DNA of 64,000 nucleotides from Thiomicrorhabdus marina (lineage in GTDB: Bacteria; Pseudomonadota; Gammaproteobacteria; Thiomicrospirales; Thiomicrospiraceae), in assembly GCF_017571465.1 (NCBI RefSeq), contig NZ_JAGETV010000001.1, positions 62,001 to 126,000 of the forward strand, written 5' to 3'. Below are positions 1 to 9,552 of the stretch, in pieces. The notes beneath the pieces are model-generated. The model was not told where the DNA came from and made no database searches. It saw nothing but the letters and a program-made list of their open reading frames with translations. Both the position numbers and the translations under genes were made by a program. How positions within the stretch are numbered: the first letter of the stretch is position 1; every line of letters begins with the position of its first letter.

Positions 1-86
1 ATGGTTTGGCGAAATACAATCAAATCACCAAGAAAACCTTACTTCGTCCAGGACAAATCTTAAAAATTCCTTTTAAAACGATTTAG
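1..86 (+). CDS. C-terminal end of a LysM-domain protein (partial)
   Basis: The frame entering from the left edge (codons phased on position 3) reads LAKYNQITKKTLLRPGQILK, then IPFKTI and a TAG stop at 84-86. The order 'LAKYN-(x)n-L-RPGQ-L-IP' is the end of a LysM peptidoglycan-binding module. In related bacteria such modules end MltD-like lytic transglycosylases, which would suit the neighbouring slt gene, but the catalytic part lies outside the window, so the exact protein is unknown. A strong hairpin follows at once. Confidence 0.6.
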   Translation, partial: GLAKYNQITKKTLLRPGQILKIPFKTI

Positions 87-101
87 TGCTTTTTCCATAT
101 G

Positions 102-137
102 AAACGCGACAAAACAACAGGTAAAGTGTCGCGTTTT
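102..137 (+). terminator. Rho-independent terminator after the LysM gene
   Basis: A 10-bp perfect stem (AAACGCGACA at 102-111 with TGTCGCGTTT at 127-136) followed by a short T-rich stretch. It sits 16 nt after the LysM stop and separates that gene from slt. Confidence 0.6.
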
Positions 138-268
138 ATCAATTCACACCTCTACTGCGCTTATCAATAAATCTTTATTATCTTCAGCAAATAAAAGTAA
201 TTAGATCCTTAAGGAAACCCAATGTGTATTTGTTAGAATAATCGCATTGATAACAAATCGGTTTTCTT

Positions 269-2278
269 ATGCTCGCCCACACGCGCTCAACTCAAGCACT
301 CTTGAGATTCAATCTTCACGTTGCACTATTTATTTCCAGTTTGCTCACCCTGATTGCATTAACGCTGTACAGCACAAATGCTTCTGCGCAAGATAACCTT
401 TCCATTGAGCAAAAAGCCTATGTTAATGCTTATGAAGCGATTAAGCGTAATGACCGCCCTGCCATCGCCATGTACAAAAAACAATTACAGGATTACGCAC
501 TCTATCCTTATGTTTTGTACCACGATTATCGAGTCAATATTGAGCATACACCGCCTCGAGTTATTGAATTTTTCCTCAAACGCTACCAAAACCTTTATCT
601 CAGTGAAAAATTGCGCACACACTGGCTTAAACATCTTGCCAAGCAAAAGCAGTGGAAAAGCTATTTAAAGCACTACAGTCCACAAAGTAGCAAGTCGTTA
701 CAGTGCCACTTCTATAATGCGAGTTTGAAATTCGGAACAACCCAGCAAAAAGCCGTTGCCGTCGCAGAATCCCAACAACTCTGGCAAAATTTAACTAGCG
801 TTCCCAAAGCTTGTGTCGCCGTTGAAAACTATCTCCGTAACAACAAAAAATTTACCGCACAGATGGTCTGGAATCGCATTACTATGCTAATCCAGAAAAA
901 ACAGTACAGTCGCGCTGAAAAAGTGGCAAAAGACCTTTCCAATTCAGATCGAGCCATCGTTGCTAACTGGATTAAAATTGTCCGCAATCCAAAACTAACA
1001 ACCCAGTCAATTACCAACATCAGCGGGTTTGCTCGTAAAGAAGCCTTTATGCAAGGGGTTCGCTATCTGGCAAGCCAAGATCCGATTCTTGCCAAACAGT
1101 CTCTTGATCAATTTTCTGAACAATATGGTCTAAGCAAAAAACAATATCAGGATATTGAACGCAAAATCGCGCTTCGCAGCGCTTACCGTTACAAAGACGA
1201 AGCCAAAGATTTATTATTGGAAGTCAATCAAAACGGTGACCGCACTGAAGACACTCTACGCTGGCAAGCACAAATCGCTATTCGTAATTCACGCTGGATT
1301 GATTTGCTAGACACCATTGAATTAATGGACAAGAGCGATCAACAAGATAAACAGTGGCGTTACTGGCGAGCCCGTGCATTAGAGAAGCAAGGGGATAAGC
1401 AGACTGCGCAAAAGCTCTATCAAGAGCTTGCTAAACTACGCAATTACTACGGTTTTCTCGCTGCCGATCGAATCAATGCCGACTATCGCTTTAATCCAGA
1501 ACCTAAAGAAGAATTAGATCAAAAGGCACTGATAAAAAAATATCCGGCGCTACAACGCATTAAAGAACTTATTGCCATTGACTGGGTAAAAACGGCTCGC
1601 GTTGAGTGGCATCACTTTTTACCAACCGTCGATTCCAACGAATTAATTGCCATTGGCACCTTAGCTAAACAGTGGAAACAATACCCGCATGCGATTCGCA
1701 GTATGGCTTTGGCGAAAGAATGGAATCAAATCGATCTGCGCTTCCCAACCCCTCACAAACAGCCGGTCATGGAAAACGCTAAGAAAAATGATATCGATCC
1801 GGCTTGGATTTACGGCATTATCCGTCGCGAAAGCGCTTTTAACGAAGATATTCGATCCTCGGCCGGTGCTGTAGGCTTAATGCAATTAATGCCAAAAACC
1901 GCTAAATATATCGGTAAGAAAATAGGCAGTAAAAAGACTTCTGTCTATGCCCTAACCGAAGCGAAAAATAATATTCAACTCGGCAGTGCTTATATGCGTT
2001 ATCTATCGGAAAAATATAACGGCAATAAAGTCTTGGCGACCGCTGCTTATAATGCCGGGCCGCACCGTGTCACTCAATGGACTAAAAACTTAACTACCTT
2101 AGAAGCCGACCAATGGGTCGATTCGATTCCATTCACTGAAACGCGCAATTACGTTAAAGCGGTGATGGAATACACCACTGTGTTTAATTCCCTACTACAC
2201 GGTAAATATGCTCGTTTACGAGATCAAATGCCTTTAATTGGTAATGAGGCAACTTTGGCGGAAAATAAACTGGACTGA
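269..2278 (+). CDS. slt: Soluble lytic murein transglycosylase (Slt70 type)
   Basis: Cleaves the MurNAc-GlcNAc bond of peptidoglycan in the periplasm with formation of a 1,6-anhydro end. The 669-residue length fits the Slt70 family. A hydrophobic N-terminal segment ending ASAQD near residue 41 looks like a signal peptide. The middle is a long alpha-helical region (the superhelical U and L domains of Slt70). The catalytic domain is at the C-terminus: the RRESAFN motif puts the catalytic Glu at residue 521, followed by GLMQLMP near 535 and AYNAGP near 593, all diagnostic of family GH23 Slt enzymes. No strong ribosome-binding site precedes the chosen ATG, so the exact start is less sure than the function. 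Confidence 0.93.
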   Translation: MLAHTRSTQALLRFNLHVALFISSLLTLIALTLYSTNASAQDNLSIEQKAYVNAYEAIKRNDRPAIAMYKKQLQDYALYPYVLYHDYRVNIEHTPPRVIEFFLKRYQNLYLSEKLRTHWLKHLAKQKQWKSYLKHYSPQSSKSLQCHFYNASLKFGTTQQKAVAVAESQQLWQNLTSVPKACVAVENYLRNNKKFTAQMVWNRITMLIQKKQYSRAEKVAKDLSNSDRAIVANWIKIVRNPKLTTQSITNISGFARKEAFMQGVRYLASQDPILAKQSLDQFSEQYGLSKKQYQDIERKIALRSAYRYKDEAKDLLLEVNQNGDRTEDTLRWQAQIAIRNSRWIDLLDTIELMDKSDQQDKQWRYWRARALEKQGDKQTAQKLYQELAKLRNYYGFLAADRINADYRFNPEPKEELDQKALIKKYPALQRIKELIAIDWVKTARVEWHHFLPTVDSNELIAIGTLAKQWKQYPHAIRSMALAKEWNQIDLRFPTPHKQPVMENAKKNDIDPAWIYGIIRRESAFNEDIRSSAGAVGLMQLMPKTAKYIGKKIGSKKTSVYALTEAKNNIQLGSAYMRYLSEKYNGNKVLATAAYNAGPHRVTQWTKNLTTLEADQWVDSIPFTETRNYVKAVMEYTTVFNSLLHGKYARLRDQMPLIGNEATLAENKLD

Positions 2279-2293
2279 AAAAAGTCAAAAAAA

Positions 2294-2322
2294 AACCACG
2301 GTACTTACCAAGCCGTGGTTCT
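2294..2322 (+). terminator. Hairpin after slt
   Basis: AACCACGG (2294-2301) pairs with CCGTGGTT (2313-2320) and lies 15 nt past the slt stop. The A-tract is on the 5' side and there is little T-run on the plus strand, so termination is likely but not certain. Confidence 0.5.
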
Positions 2323-2508
2323 AAATAACTTATCTCATTAGAAATAATCAGAGGAGGATACTCATGAAGAAACATGAATAGGCGAAGTATATTAGTATTT
2401 CCTAATCCTGTCAATCATTAATTTAAATTAATTCTACATTAATCTTTTTTATACCTAATTTTACATATCATCCAACTCGACTGATTTTCTAATGCATTTC
2501 GCAGGCAT

Positions 2509-2534
2509 AAAAAAACGCCAACTAATGGCGCTTT
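2509..2534 (-). terminator. Terminator of cysS
   Basis: CGCCA (2516-2520) pairs with TGGCG (2526-2530). Read on the minus strand the hairpin is followed by a run of seven T. It lies about 35 nt beyond the cysS stop. Confidence 0.6.
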
Positions 2535-2565
2535 TAGAAAGGAGATGAAAAGAATCAGCAGTGAC

Positions 2566-3933
2566 TTAAACTTTACGCCAAGTTGTTCCTTCCGCACTAT
2601 CCAACAATTCAATTCCTTGTTCTTTTAATTGATCGCGAATTTCATCCGAACGAGCAAAATCCTTATTAACACGTGCTTGCTTACGCTCTTCAATCAATGC
2701 TTCAATTTGCGTTTCGTCCAAATCAGAATCAGATGGCTGCAACTTAAAGAAGGTATCAACTTCTTGTTCCAACAAGCCAATTTGGTTAGCCAACTTGACC
2801 AATAACCCAGCTAGAGCGGCATCCTTGGTTTTATTCACTTCTTTCGCCAGCTCAAACAATACCGCCATTGCTTTTGGTGTATTGAAATCATCGTTCATAA
2901 CCGCGATAAAATCTTTCTCGAAATGGGTATCTGTCGCTGCTGCACCAATTTCAACTTCTTGCAATGCCGAATACAAGCGACCAACCGACGCTTTAGCGAC
3001 TTCTAAGTTCTCTTCAGAATAATTCACCGGGCTGCGATAGTGGCTTGCTAACAGGAAGTAACGAATCACTTCCGGATGATACAGTTTTAGCACTTCACGG
3101 ATGGTGAAGAAATTGTTCAGAGACTTCGACATCTTCTCGTCATCAATGCGCACAAAACCACAGTGCATCCATGTATTGACATAGTGTTCGCCAGTCGCAC
3201 ATTCCGACTGCGCGATTTCGTTTTCATGGTGCGGGAAACTTAAATCCATGCCGCCACCGTGAATATCAAAATGGTTACCTAAACATTTGGTCGACATAGC
3301 TGAACATTCGATATGCCAACCCGGACGACCACCGCCCCAATTAGACTCCCAAGCAGGCTCATTCTCTTTAGACGCTTTCCAAAGTACAAAGTCCATAGGA
3401 TCTTGTTTTACTTCATTGACATCAACACGAGCACCGGCTTCTAAATCTTCCAAGTTTTTACCGGAAAGACGACCATAATTTTCAAACGCTTTTACTTTGA
3501 AATACACATCACCATTGCTTGCCGGATAAGCGAAACCTTTATCGATCAGGGCTTGAATCATATGTTTGATTTCATCCATATGCTCGGTTGCTTTTGGCTC
3601 CATATCCGGGCGCAATACATTCATTGCGGTTTCATCGGCATGCATCTCGGCAATCATGCGTTCAGTCAGCGCTTGAATCGACTCATTATTTTCAAGAGCA
3701 CGCTTAATAATTTTGTCGTCAATGTCCGTAATATTTCGAACATAAGTTACGTCATAACCAAGCGCTCGTAGGTGACGAACCACTGTATCAAAAACCACCA
3801 TGACACGTGCATGACCGATATGACACAAATCATAAACCGTGACACCACAAACGTAGATACCCACTTTATTCTCATGAATAGGGGTAAAAAGTTCTTTTTG
3901 ACGGGTTTCGGTATTATAGATCTGTAGGCTCAT
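2566..3933 (-). CDS. cysS: Cysteinyl-tRNA synthetase
   Basis: Charges tRNA-Cys with cysteine in the cytoplasm. The class I signatures are clear: HIGH at residues 38-41 within CHIGHAR, Cys29 in YVCGVTVYD (a zinc ligand in the family), and KMSKS at 267-271. The 455-residue length is normal for the bacterial enzyme, and the C-terminal anticodon-binding region is intact. It diverges from the cyclophilin genes; cysS next to ppiB and lpxH is a long-standing gammaproteobacterial gene neighbourhood. Confidence 0.97.
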   Translation of the reverse strand: MSLQIYNTETRQKELFTPIHENKVGIYVCGVTVYDLCHIGHARVMVVFDTVVRHLRALGYDVTYVRNITDIDDKIIKRALENNESIQALTERMIAEMHADETAMNVLRPDMEPKATEHMDEIKHMIQALIDKGFAYPASNGDVYFKVKAFENYGRLSGKNLEDLEAGARVDVNEVKQDPMDFVLWKASKENEPAWESNWGGGRPGWHIECSAMSTKCLGNHFDIHGGGMDLSFPHHENEIAQSECATGEHYVNTWMHCGFVRIDDEKMSKSLNNFFTIREVLKLYHPEVIRYFLLASHYRSPVNYSEENLEVAKASVGRLYSALQEVEIGAAATDTHFEKDFIAVMNDDFNTPKAMAVLFELAKEVNKTKDAALAGLLVKLANQIGLLEQEVDTFFKLQPSDSDLDETQIEALIEERKQARVNKDFARSDEIRDQLKEQGIELLDSAEGTTWRKV

Positions 3934-4099
3934 TACGCATCCTAATTGCTGTTGGTTGAAATGTTACAATATAACAGTCTTGCCAGACTTCTGTCATCCT
4001 TTCGATGCCAAAATTCCACACCACCGGTTTACTCTATGCAGGGAGGTGTTAGAATGCGCCTATTGTATCTTATGGCTCGATTTTTTTCGGAGTGAATTC

Positions 4100-4687
4100 A
4101 TGACAAGACGTTTATTTTTAACCCTAAAAGCAGTGACTTTAGGAGCATTACTGAGCTTTTCCTTCAATGCGACTGCACAGACGGAAAACCCTCAAGTTTT
4201 GTTGGAAACTTCTAAGGGAAATATCACCCTTGAATTAAATGCGAACAAAGCGCCAAAGTCCGTCGCGAACTTTTTAGGTTACGTAAACAGCGGCTATTAT
4301 GATGGTTTGATTTTCCACCGAGTCATTAACGGTTTTATGATTCAAGGTGGCGGACTAGATGGATCTATGAAAAAGAAACCGAGTAAAGCGCCAATCATCA
4401 ATGAAGCCGATAATGGCTTAAGCAATGATCGCGGCACCATTGCGATGGCAAGAACCGGCGACCCGCATTCAGCCACCTCGCAATTTTTTATCAACCATAA
4501 AGACAACAATTTCCTGAACCATACAGGGAAAAATTCCCGAGGCTGGGGTTATGCCGTGTTCGGTAAAGTAACACAAGGAATGGATGTCGTTGATGCCATT
4601 GCTAAAGTCAGCACCACACGGGTAAACGGTCGCGGAGATGTTCCGGCTAAACCAATCATCATTATCAAAGCCAGTCAGATTAAATAA
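4100..4687 (+). CDS. Periplasmic cyclophilin-type peptidyl-prolyl isomerase, copy 1
   Basis: Catalyses cis-trans isomerisation of Xaa-Pro bonds. The open frame extends upstream to 3956, but ATG 4100 is chosen because GGAG stands 7 nt before it and it starts a clean signal peptide (MTRRLFLTLK to NATAQ). The mature part carries cyclophilin landmarks FHRVINGFMIQGGG, the substrate-site segment HSATSQFFIN, and WGYAVFGKV. Length is 195 residues. The N-terminus is almost identical to that of the next gene, so the two are recent tandem duplicates that have diverged in the mature domain. Confidence 0.9.
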   Translation: MTRRLFLTLKAVTLGALLSFSFNATAQTENPQVLLETSKGNITLELNANKAPKSVANFLGYVNSGYYDGLIFHRVINGFMIQGGGLDGSMKKKPSKAPIINEADNGLSNDRGTIAMARTGDPHSATSQFFINHKDNNFLNHTGKNSRGWGYAVFGKVTQGMDVVDAIAKVSTTRVNGRGDVPAKPIIIIKASQIK

Positions 4688-4871
4688 TCTGCTCTTCTTC
4701 TCTGCTAAAAGCCGCATCATTGTTTGCGGTTTTTTTATGCCTACCGTTCGCATCCATAGAATATTAAGGCTGTTTTCAATCTGCGTTTAACAACAAGCTT
4801 TCATCTCTGTTTTCAGGTGTTAAAATTGCGCCTAGTATTTTCAAGCATTTCATTAAATTTTGGAGCCAAGC

Positions 4872-5462
4872 ATGACTAGACGTCTATTTTTAGCCCTTAA
4901 AGCAATCGCCTTAGGTTCGTTATTGAGTTTTTCAATCAATGCCTCTGCCGCGACCAGCAATCCGCAAGTATTAATCGAAACCAACAAAGGGCCGATTTTG
5001 GTCGAACTTTATGCCGATAAAGCGCCAAAAACCGTTGAAAACTTTTTAACTTACGTTAATGAAAAATTCTACGACGGCACCATTTTCCACCGAGTTATCA
5101 AAAACTTTATGGTACAAGGCGGCGGTTTTGATAAATACCTGAACCGCAAACCAACCCATGCCGAAATCAAAAGCGAAGCCGACAACGGTCTGCGCAACCG
5201 CATTGGCACTCTGGCGATGGCACGTACGGATGATCCTCATTCGGCAAGTTCGCAGTTCTTCATCAACACCAACCAAAACGGTTTTCTTGACCACCGCGAA
5301 AAATCTTCTTCGCGTGCTTGGGGCTATACGGTGTTTGGTCGAGTGATTAAAGGCATGCGTGTGGTTAACGAAATCAGTCATGTACGTACCGGTTTTAAAG
5401 ATGGTATGGGTGACGTACCGGCAGAAACGATTGAAATTATTAAAGCAAGACAAGTAAAGTAA
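4872..5462 (+). CDS. Periplasmic cyclophilin-type peptidyl-prolyl isomerase, copy 2
   Basis: The start at ATG 4872 has GGAG 6 nt upstream and gives a signal peptide (MTRRLFLALK to NASAA) paralogous to that of the preceding gene. A TTG at 4860 overlaps the ribosome-binding site and is unlikely to be used. Cyclophilin motifs FHRVIKNFMVQGGG, HSASSQFFIN and WGYTVFGRV are present in 196 residues. It is likely co-transcribed with the third, cytoplasmic copy 19 nt downstream. Confidence 0.9.
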   Translation: MTRRLFLALKAIALGSLLSFSINASAATSNPQVLIETNKGPILVELYADKAPKTVENFLTYVNEKFYDGTIFHRVIKNFMVQGGGFDKYLNRKPTHAEIKSEADNGLRNRIGTLAMARTDDPHSASSQFFINTNQNGFLDHREKSSSRAWGYTVFGRVIKGMRVVNEISHVRTGFKDGMGDVPAETIEIIKARQVK

Positions 5463-5481
5463 AAACAAGGAATTAATTAGA

Positions 5482-5985
5482 ATGTCTAAAGTTATTATCA
5501 GCACCACCATGGGTGATATTACAGTCCAACTAGACGATGAAAAAGCACCGGTTGGCGCAGAAAACTTTATCCACTATGTGATGGAAGGTTTTTATAAAGG
5601 CACGCTATTCCACCGCATCATTCCTAATTTCATGGTACAAGGCGGCGGTCTATTACCAGGTATGGAAGATAAAGACGGCGGCGATCCAATTGAAAACGAA
5701 GCTGATAACGGTCTGAAAAATGTTCGCGGCAGCTTAGCTTACGCAAGAACGATGGACCCGCATTCAGCGACTTCGCAATTCTTTATCAACTTAAAAGACA
5801 ACAGCTTTTTAGACCATACCGGTAAAAACCCGCAAGGTTGGGGCTATGCCGTATTCGGACAAGTTGTCGAAGGGATGGACATTGTCGATGCGATGGCAGG
5901 CGTAGAAACCACTTCACGCCGTGGTCACCAAGATGTGCCGGTTGAAGACATTTTAATTACTAAAACAACACTTATCGAAGACTAA
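5482..5985 (+). CDS. ppiB: Cytoplasmic peptidyl-prolyl cis-trans isomerase B
   Basis: The third cyclophilin in the row, 167 residues, lacks a signal peptide and matches the length of cytoplasmic PpiB. Motifs: FHRIIPNFMVQGGG, HSATSQFFIN, WGYAVFGQV. The cysS-ppiB-lpxH arrangement seen in other gammaproteobacteria suggests this copy is the ancestral gene and the two signal-bearing copies were added between it and cysS. A strong terminator follows. Confidence 0.95.
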   Translation: MSKVIISTTMGDITVQLDDEKAPVGAENFIHYVMEGFYKGTLFHRIIPNFMVQGGGLLPGMEDKDGGDPIENEADNGLKNVRGSLAYARTMDPHSATSQFFINLKDNSFLDHTGKNPQGWGYAVFGQVVEGMDIVDAMAGVETTSRRGHQDVPVEDILITKTTLIED

Positions 5986-6007
5986 TTCTGTTCCGCTGTT
6001 TTCAATA

Positions 6008-6039
6008 AAAAAACCGAGGCTTAAAAGCTTCGGTTTTTT
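6008..6039 (+). terminator. Terminator of the cyclophilin cluster
   Basis: A 15-bp hairpin from AAAAAACCGA to TCGGTTTTTT with one wobble pair, followed by a T-run, starting 23 nt after the ppiB stop. Confidence 0.85.
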
Positions 6040-6102
6040 ATTTGTAGCACTCATAAACATCTTCCATTAAGATTGCATCGTACACATTATTAGACAAGCA
6101 TT

Positions 6103-6831
6103 ATGTCAACACTTGTTATTGCCGACATTCACCTACAACCGAACCAACCAAATCACCCTATCAACATTGCCTTTAAACGTTTTCTAAAAGAGAAAGCATT
6201 AAACGCTAAAACTCTGATCATTTTGGGCGACCTATTTGAAGTTTGGCTTGGTGACGATATCAGCCTAGCGTTATTTGAATCTGAAATCGCGGCCTTAAGG
6301 CAACTTAGCGAACAGAATGTAGAGATTTTGCTGCAATACGGTAATCGCGACTTCCTAATGCGTAAAAGCTTTTGTAAAGCCAGTGGCGCTAAACTTTTAC
6401 CGGAAGAGTATGAAATTCAAGTCGCCGATCAGAACATTATTATGGTGCATGGCGATCAACTCTGTACCGCTGATCAGCAATATCAAAAGATGCGCCGTTG
6501 GTTTAGAAACTCTATTATTCAGTGGATTTTCCTGCACCTTCCCAAAAGCAAACGCCTAAGCATCGGCAATAAAATGCGTAATGAATCCAAACAAGCGGGA
6601 TCGCATAAAAGCGGGCAATTAATGGACGTGACCAAAGAGGGAATCGCGGCACTTGTTCAACGCCACCCTTCCGCCAATATTTTAGTTCATGGTCACACCC
6701 ACAAGCCAACGCATGAGCAGCTACAGGTCAATGGCAAAAACGTCCAACGCTATGTACTAAGCGATTGGCGACCGCAAACCAGTTATCTATCTATTAACGA
6801 TAATCACATTCAAGTTTTGGATTTTGCATAA
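6103..6831 (+). CDS. lpxH: UDP-2,3-diacylglucosamine diphosphatase
   Basis: Hydrolyses UDP-2,3-diacylglucosamine to lipid X and UMP in lipid A synthesis, at the inner membrane face. Calcineurin-like metal ligands are in order: Asp8 and His10 (ADIHL), Asp43 (GDLFEVWLGDD), GNRDF, MVHGDQLC, and HGHTHKP near the C-terminus. GDLFE.W.GDD and the GNRDF loop are specific to LpxH. 242 residues is the usual length. Position after ppiB agrees with gammaproteobacterial synteny. Confidence 0.95.
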   Translation: MSTLVIADIHLQPNQPNHPINIAFKRFLKEKALNAKTLIILGDLFEVWLGDDISLALFESEIAALRQLSEQNVEILLQYGNRDFLMRKSFCKASGAKLLPEEYEIQVADQNIIMVHGDQLCTADQQYQKMRRWFRNSIIQWIFLHLPKSKRLSIGNKMRNESKQAGSHKSGQLMDVTKEGIAALVQRHPSANILVHGHTHKPTHEQLQVNGKNVQRYVLSDWRPQTSYLSINDNHIQVLDFA

Positions 6832-6857
6832 AAAAACCGCCTTTGAAGGCGGCTTTC
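6831..6857. terminator. Bidirectional terminator between lpxH and the symporter gene
   Basis: CCGCCT (6837-6842) pairs with AGGCGG (6847-6852). An A-tract on the left gives a T-run on the minus strand and a shorter T-run follows on the plus strand, so it can serve both convergent genes. Confidence 0.75.
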
Positions 6858-6879
6858 TGTAACAGCGATTAACGTTCGA

Positions 6880-8142
6880 TTAGAAGTTTTTACTTACTAG
6901 CACGTGCTGTTCACCTTCCGATTTAGCGATCACCGCCGCACCGACCGAATCACTAAACACATTGACAGTCGTTCGCATCATATCAAGAATTCGATCCACC
7001 ACCAGTAATAGTCCAATCGCTTCCGCTGGCAGGCCAACTGCGACCAGAATAATCGAAATCGCCACCAAACTGGCCGAAGGAATTCCTGCCACGCCAATCG
7101 ATGTAGTCAGCGCAATTAATACAATTAACAGCTGTGTACCTAAATCCAATGGCACTCCAAACAGCTGGGCAATAAAAATCGCCGCGACACATTCATACAA
7201 TGCGGTACCGTCCATATTCACCGTCGCCCCCAATGGCAACACAAAACTGCTCACCCGGTTGGAAACACCTGCGCGATGCTCTAGCGCATTCATTGTCACT
7301 GGTAAGGTCGAGGAGGAGGAACTGGTCGAAAATGCCGTCAGTAGAGCCGGTAGCATCGCTTGGTAATGCAACCAAGGGTTCTGGATTCCGCCAATAAAAC
7401 GCAGAATCAACGGCATAGCGATAGCAAAGTGAATTAACAAGGCTCCCGCAACCGTGACGAAGAACAACGCAAGGTTACCAAACTGATCAAAGCCGGTTTT
7501 GGCGACTGAAGCGGCAACTAAACCAAAAACCCCAATCGGCGCGAATTTCATAATCAACGTGGTCATCAACATCATTACATCAAACACACCTTGCCAAAAA
7601 TTGCGCAGTGTGTCAGCGCCATCGCCTTTTATCTGGGTCATAAAAAAGCCGAACAGCAAACTAAAGAAAATCAAACCTAACATCTGCCCTTGAGCGGCCG
7701 CATCAACAATATTAGTAGGAATCATCCGTAGGAAAACTTCAACGACATCACCGGCAGATTTGCCTTCGACTGCTGCGGTAACACTTTCATTAGTTTCAAT
7801 TGGCGGCGGCGGATTGTTACTGACTCCGGGCTCAATCAAATTGACCATCGTTAAACCGATAATAATGGCAATAAAACTGGTCATAACGTAATAACCAAGC
7901 GTTTTCATACCAAGGCGTCCGAAACCGCCATTTGAGCCAATATTGGCAATACCGGTAATAATCGCCGACATAACCAACGGCACCACGATCATTTTTAAGG
8001 CATTCAAGAAAAGCGTGCCGATAAAAGTGTAAACCGCTAACCAGTGAATACCAAAGATCGTGCCTTCAGTGCCACTCCAGCTTCCCATTATCGTAGCAAG
8101 AACCAAAGCAATTAATATCTGCCAATGCAGCGCGAGTTTCAT
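6880..8142 (-). CDS. Dicarboxylate/amino acid:cation symporter (DAACS family)
   Basis: A sodium- or proton-coupled importer of dicarboxylates or acidic amino acids in the inner membrane. It has 420 residues with the multi-helix fold of the family, the serine-rich reentrant loop (STSSSSSTLP) and the substrate-site motif NMDGTALYE. A longer-than-usual hydrophilic loop rich in Pro and Glu lies near residues 108-125. The motifs do not separate glutamate from C4-dicarboxylate transporters, so no symbol is given. For an autotroph such a carrier would allow limited use of organic acids (inference). Confidence 0.9.
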   Translation of the reverse strand: MKLALHWQILIALVLATIMGSWSGTEGTIFGIHWLAVYTFIGTLFLNALKMIVVPLVMSAIITGIANIGSNGGFGRLGMKTLGYYVMTSFIAIIIGLTMVNLIEPGVSNNPPPPIETNESVTAAVEGKSAGDVVEVFLRMIPTNIVDAAAQGQMLGLIFFSLLFGFFMTQIKGDGADTLRNFWQGVFDVMMLMTTLIMKFAPIGVFGLVAASVAKTGFDQFGNLALFFVTVAGALLIHFAIAMPLILRFIGGIQNPWLHYQAMLPALLTAFSTSSSSSTLPVTMNALEHRAGVSNRVSSFVLPLGATVNMDGTALYECVAAIFIAQLFGVPLDLGTQLLIVLIALTTSIGVAGIPSASLVAISIILVAVGLPAEAIGLLLVVDRILDMMRTTVNVFSDSVGAAVIAKSEGEQHVLVSKNF

Positions 8143-8176
8143 AATGAACTCCTTATTTTTATGAATTCAAAAAAAA

Positions 8177-8200
8177 AGCGCTTTGAAAAGCGCTCTCTTT
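8177..8200 (-). terminator. Terminator after the rhodanese gene
   Basis: Perfect 8-bp stem AGCGCTTT (8177-8184) with AAAGCGCT (8187-8194). On the minus strand it is followed by a long T-run (the A-tract at 8168-8176). It lies between the rhodanese stop and the symporter start. Confidence 0.8.
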
Positions 8201-8222
8201 TTTATAAATCTAGGATCACTTA

Positions 8223-8516
8223 TTAGCTATCCGGACACTGCATCCAAGTGGTAAAAGGCCCCATGTTCTTAACATCGGCAAACCCCATGCTTGTAAGCAT
8301 TTGCAAAGCCATCTGCGAACGCTGTCCTGAACGACAGAAAACAACAACTGGGCGTGATTTATCTAATTGCGCCGCTAGGCTATCAAGTTGTTGTAGTGGT
8401 AAGTTAATCGCTTCTTCGATTTTTGACGCCAAATACTCTTCAGGAGTACGAACATCGACCAATTGTGCGTTTTGGTTTTTTACAAGTTGCTTGGCTTCTT
8501 CACAAGAAATAAACAT
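8223..8516 (-). CDS. Single-domain rhodanese-like sulfurtransferase
   Basis: A 97-residue stand-alone rhodanese domain with no export signal, so cytoplasmic. The active-site loop CRSGQRS begins at Cys61, the persulfide-forming residue; the substrate-binding start VDVRTPEEY is at 20-28. Such proteins carry sulfane sulfur between donors and acceptors. The gene stands alone and its partner is not evident from context, though a sulfur-oxidising host makes a role in sulfur trafficking plausible (inference). Confidence 0.88.
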   Translation of the reverse strand: MFISCEEAKQLVKNQNAQLVDVRTPEEYLASKIEEAINLPLQQLDSLAAQLDKSRPVVVFCRSGQRSQMALQMLTSMGFADVKNMGPFTTWMQCPDS

Positions 8517-8769
8517 TTTCCTAGCTTCTCCAAAGTTTCATTATTTCAGTTTTTGCTAATAATACAGAAATAAACGCTAAACTCAATCTTAAGAGCTTAA
8601 TTTTTCTAAATATTTTTTGTAATAACCCTCGTAAATAGAACGGGTTAACCAGTCACTTGCTCAAAATATTTTTCTCAAAATAGCGCATAAACTTACCGAG
8701 AAATTGGCACGAACACTTTTGAAAAACAGTGACTAGCACATAGAATTTTAGTAGGTATCATCCGTTTCA

Positions 8770-9276
8770 CTAAATAAACAGTGCGTGTATAAACCAAATC
8801 GTTAGCGCTGCAAAGATCGCCGCCAAAACATCATCAGCCATAATCCCGAAACCACCTTCTAATTGATGATCAAGCCACTTAATCGGCCAAGGTTTAACAA
8901 TATCGAAAACACGAAAACTGACAAAGGCCGCTAACCACCAAATCCAAGTCTGTTCCGGCAGCAAAATCAGAACAATCCAAATACCGACAAATTCATCCCA
9001 GACAATTCCCCCATGGTCATGCACACCAATCGCATCGGCTGATTTCTGACAAATCCAACTACCGGCAAATAAACCCGCCAATAAAACAACCCATGCCGCA
9101 GTTTCCGACCAAAGCAAAATCGGTAAAAACAAAATCAAACCGGCAATGGTTCCCCAAGTGCCCGGAGCAGGCGTAATTAAACCAGAACCTAAACCATAGC
9201 CAAGAAACTGAGCGGGATCTTTAGTAATTTGCGAAAACGGCGGCGCAGGAACTCGATTTTTTTCGGAATTTTTCAC
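8770..9276 (-). CDS. pgpA: Phosphatidylglycerophosphatase A
   Basis: Dephosphorylates phosphatidylglycerol phosphate to phosphatidylglycerol at the inner membrane. Family landmarks: GLGSGLITPAPGTWGT, the acidic VWDEFVGIW motif, the hydrophobic segments, FDIVKPWPI, and GIMADDVLA near the end. The open frame extends to a TTG at 9366, but the extra 30 residues do not resemble the family; GTG 9276 gives 168 residues, close to the usual length. Neither start has a strong ribosome-binding site, so the N-terminus is uncertain. This gene forms the left flank of the cassette cluster. Confidence 0.9.
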   Translation of the reverse strand: MKNSEKNRVPAPPFSQITKDPAQFLGYGLGSGLITPAPGTWGTIAGLILFLPILLWSETAAWVVLLAGLFAGSWICQKSADAIGVHDHGGIVWDEFVGIWIVLILLPEQTWIWWLAAFVSFRVFDIVKPWPIKWLDHQLEGGFGIMADDVLAAIFAALTIWFIHALFI

Positions 9277-9552
9277 AAGCAGACTCAAAATAGTGGGTTG
9301 AAAATTTTCGGCATTACTATAGCAGACTATGCACCTAGTTTTGCTGACAAGAAATGGTTCAGACAACGTATTACAAGAAACAGAATGTGGCGCATTCGCC
9401 CTGCTGGCGGAACTAATACAGCCTCTGATTCGTAAAGTGCCAGCTTAATCTGTACGGGAGTATTTTCGTAGCCTACTTTCAATCCGTGTCAAAACCATGC
9501 TCAGGTTTATTGAAATTGTGAATAAATCAAAGAAGTATTTTTCCAGAGCTTT

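Noticed and set aside
1-63. ATG-led short frame at the very left edge
   Set aside because: The frame ending at 86 gives a LysM end; the ATG frame is an out-of-phase reading of it.
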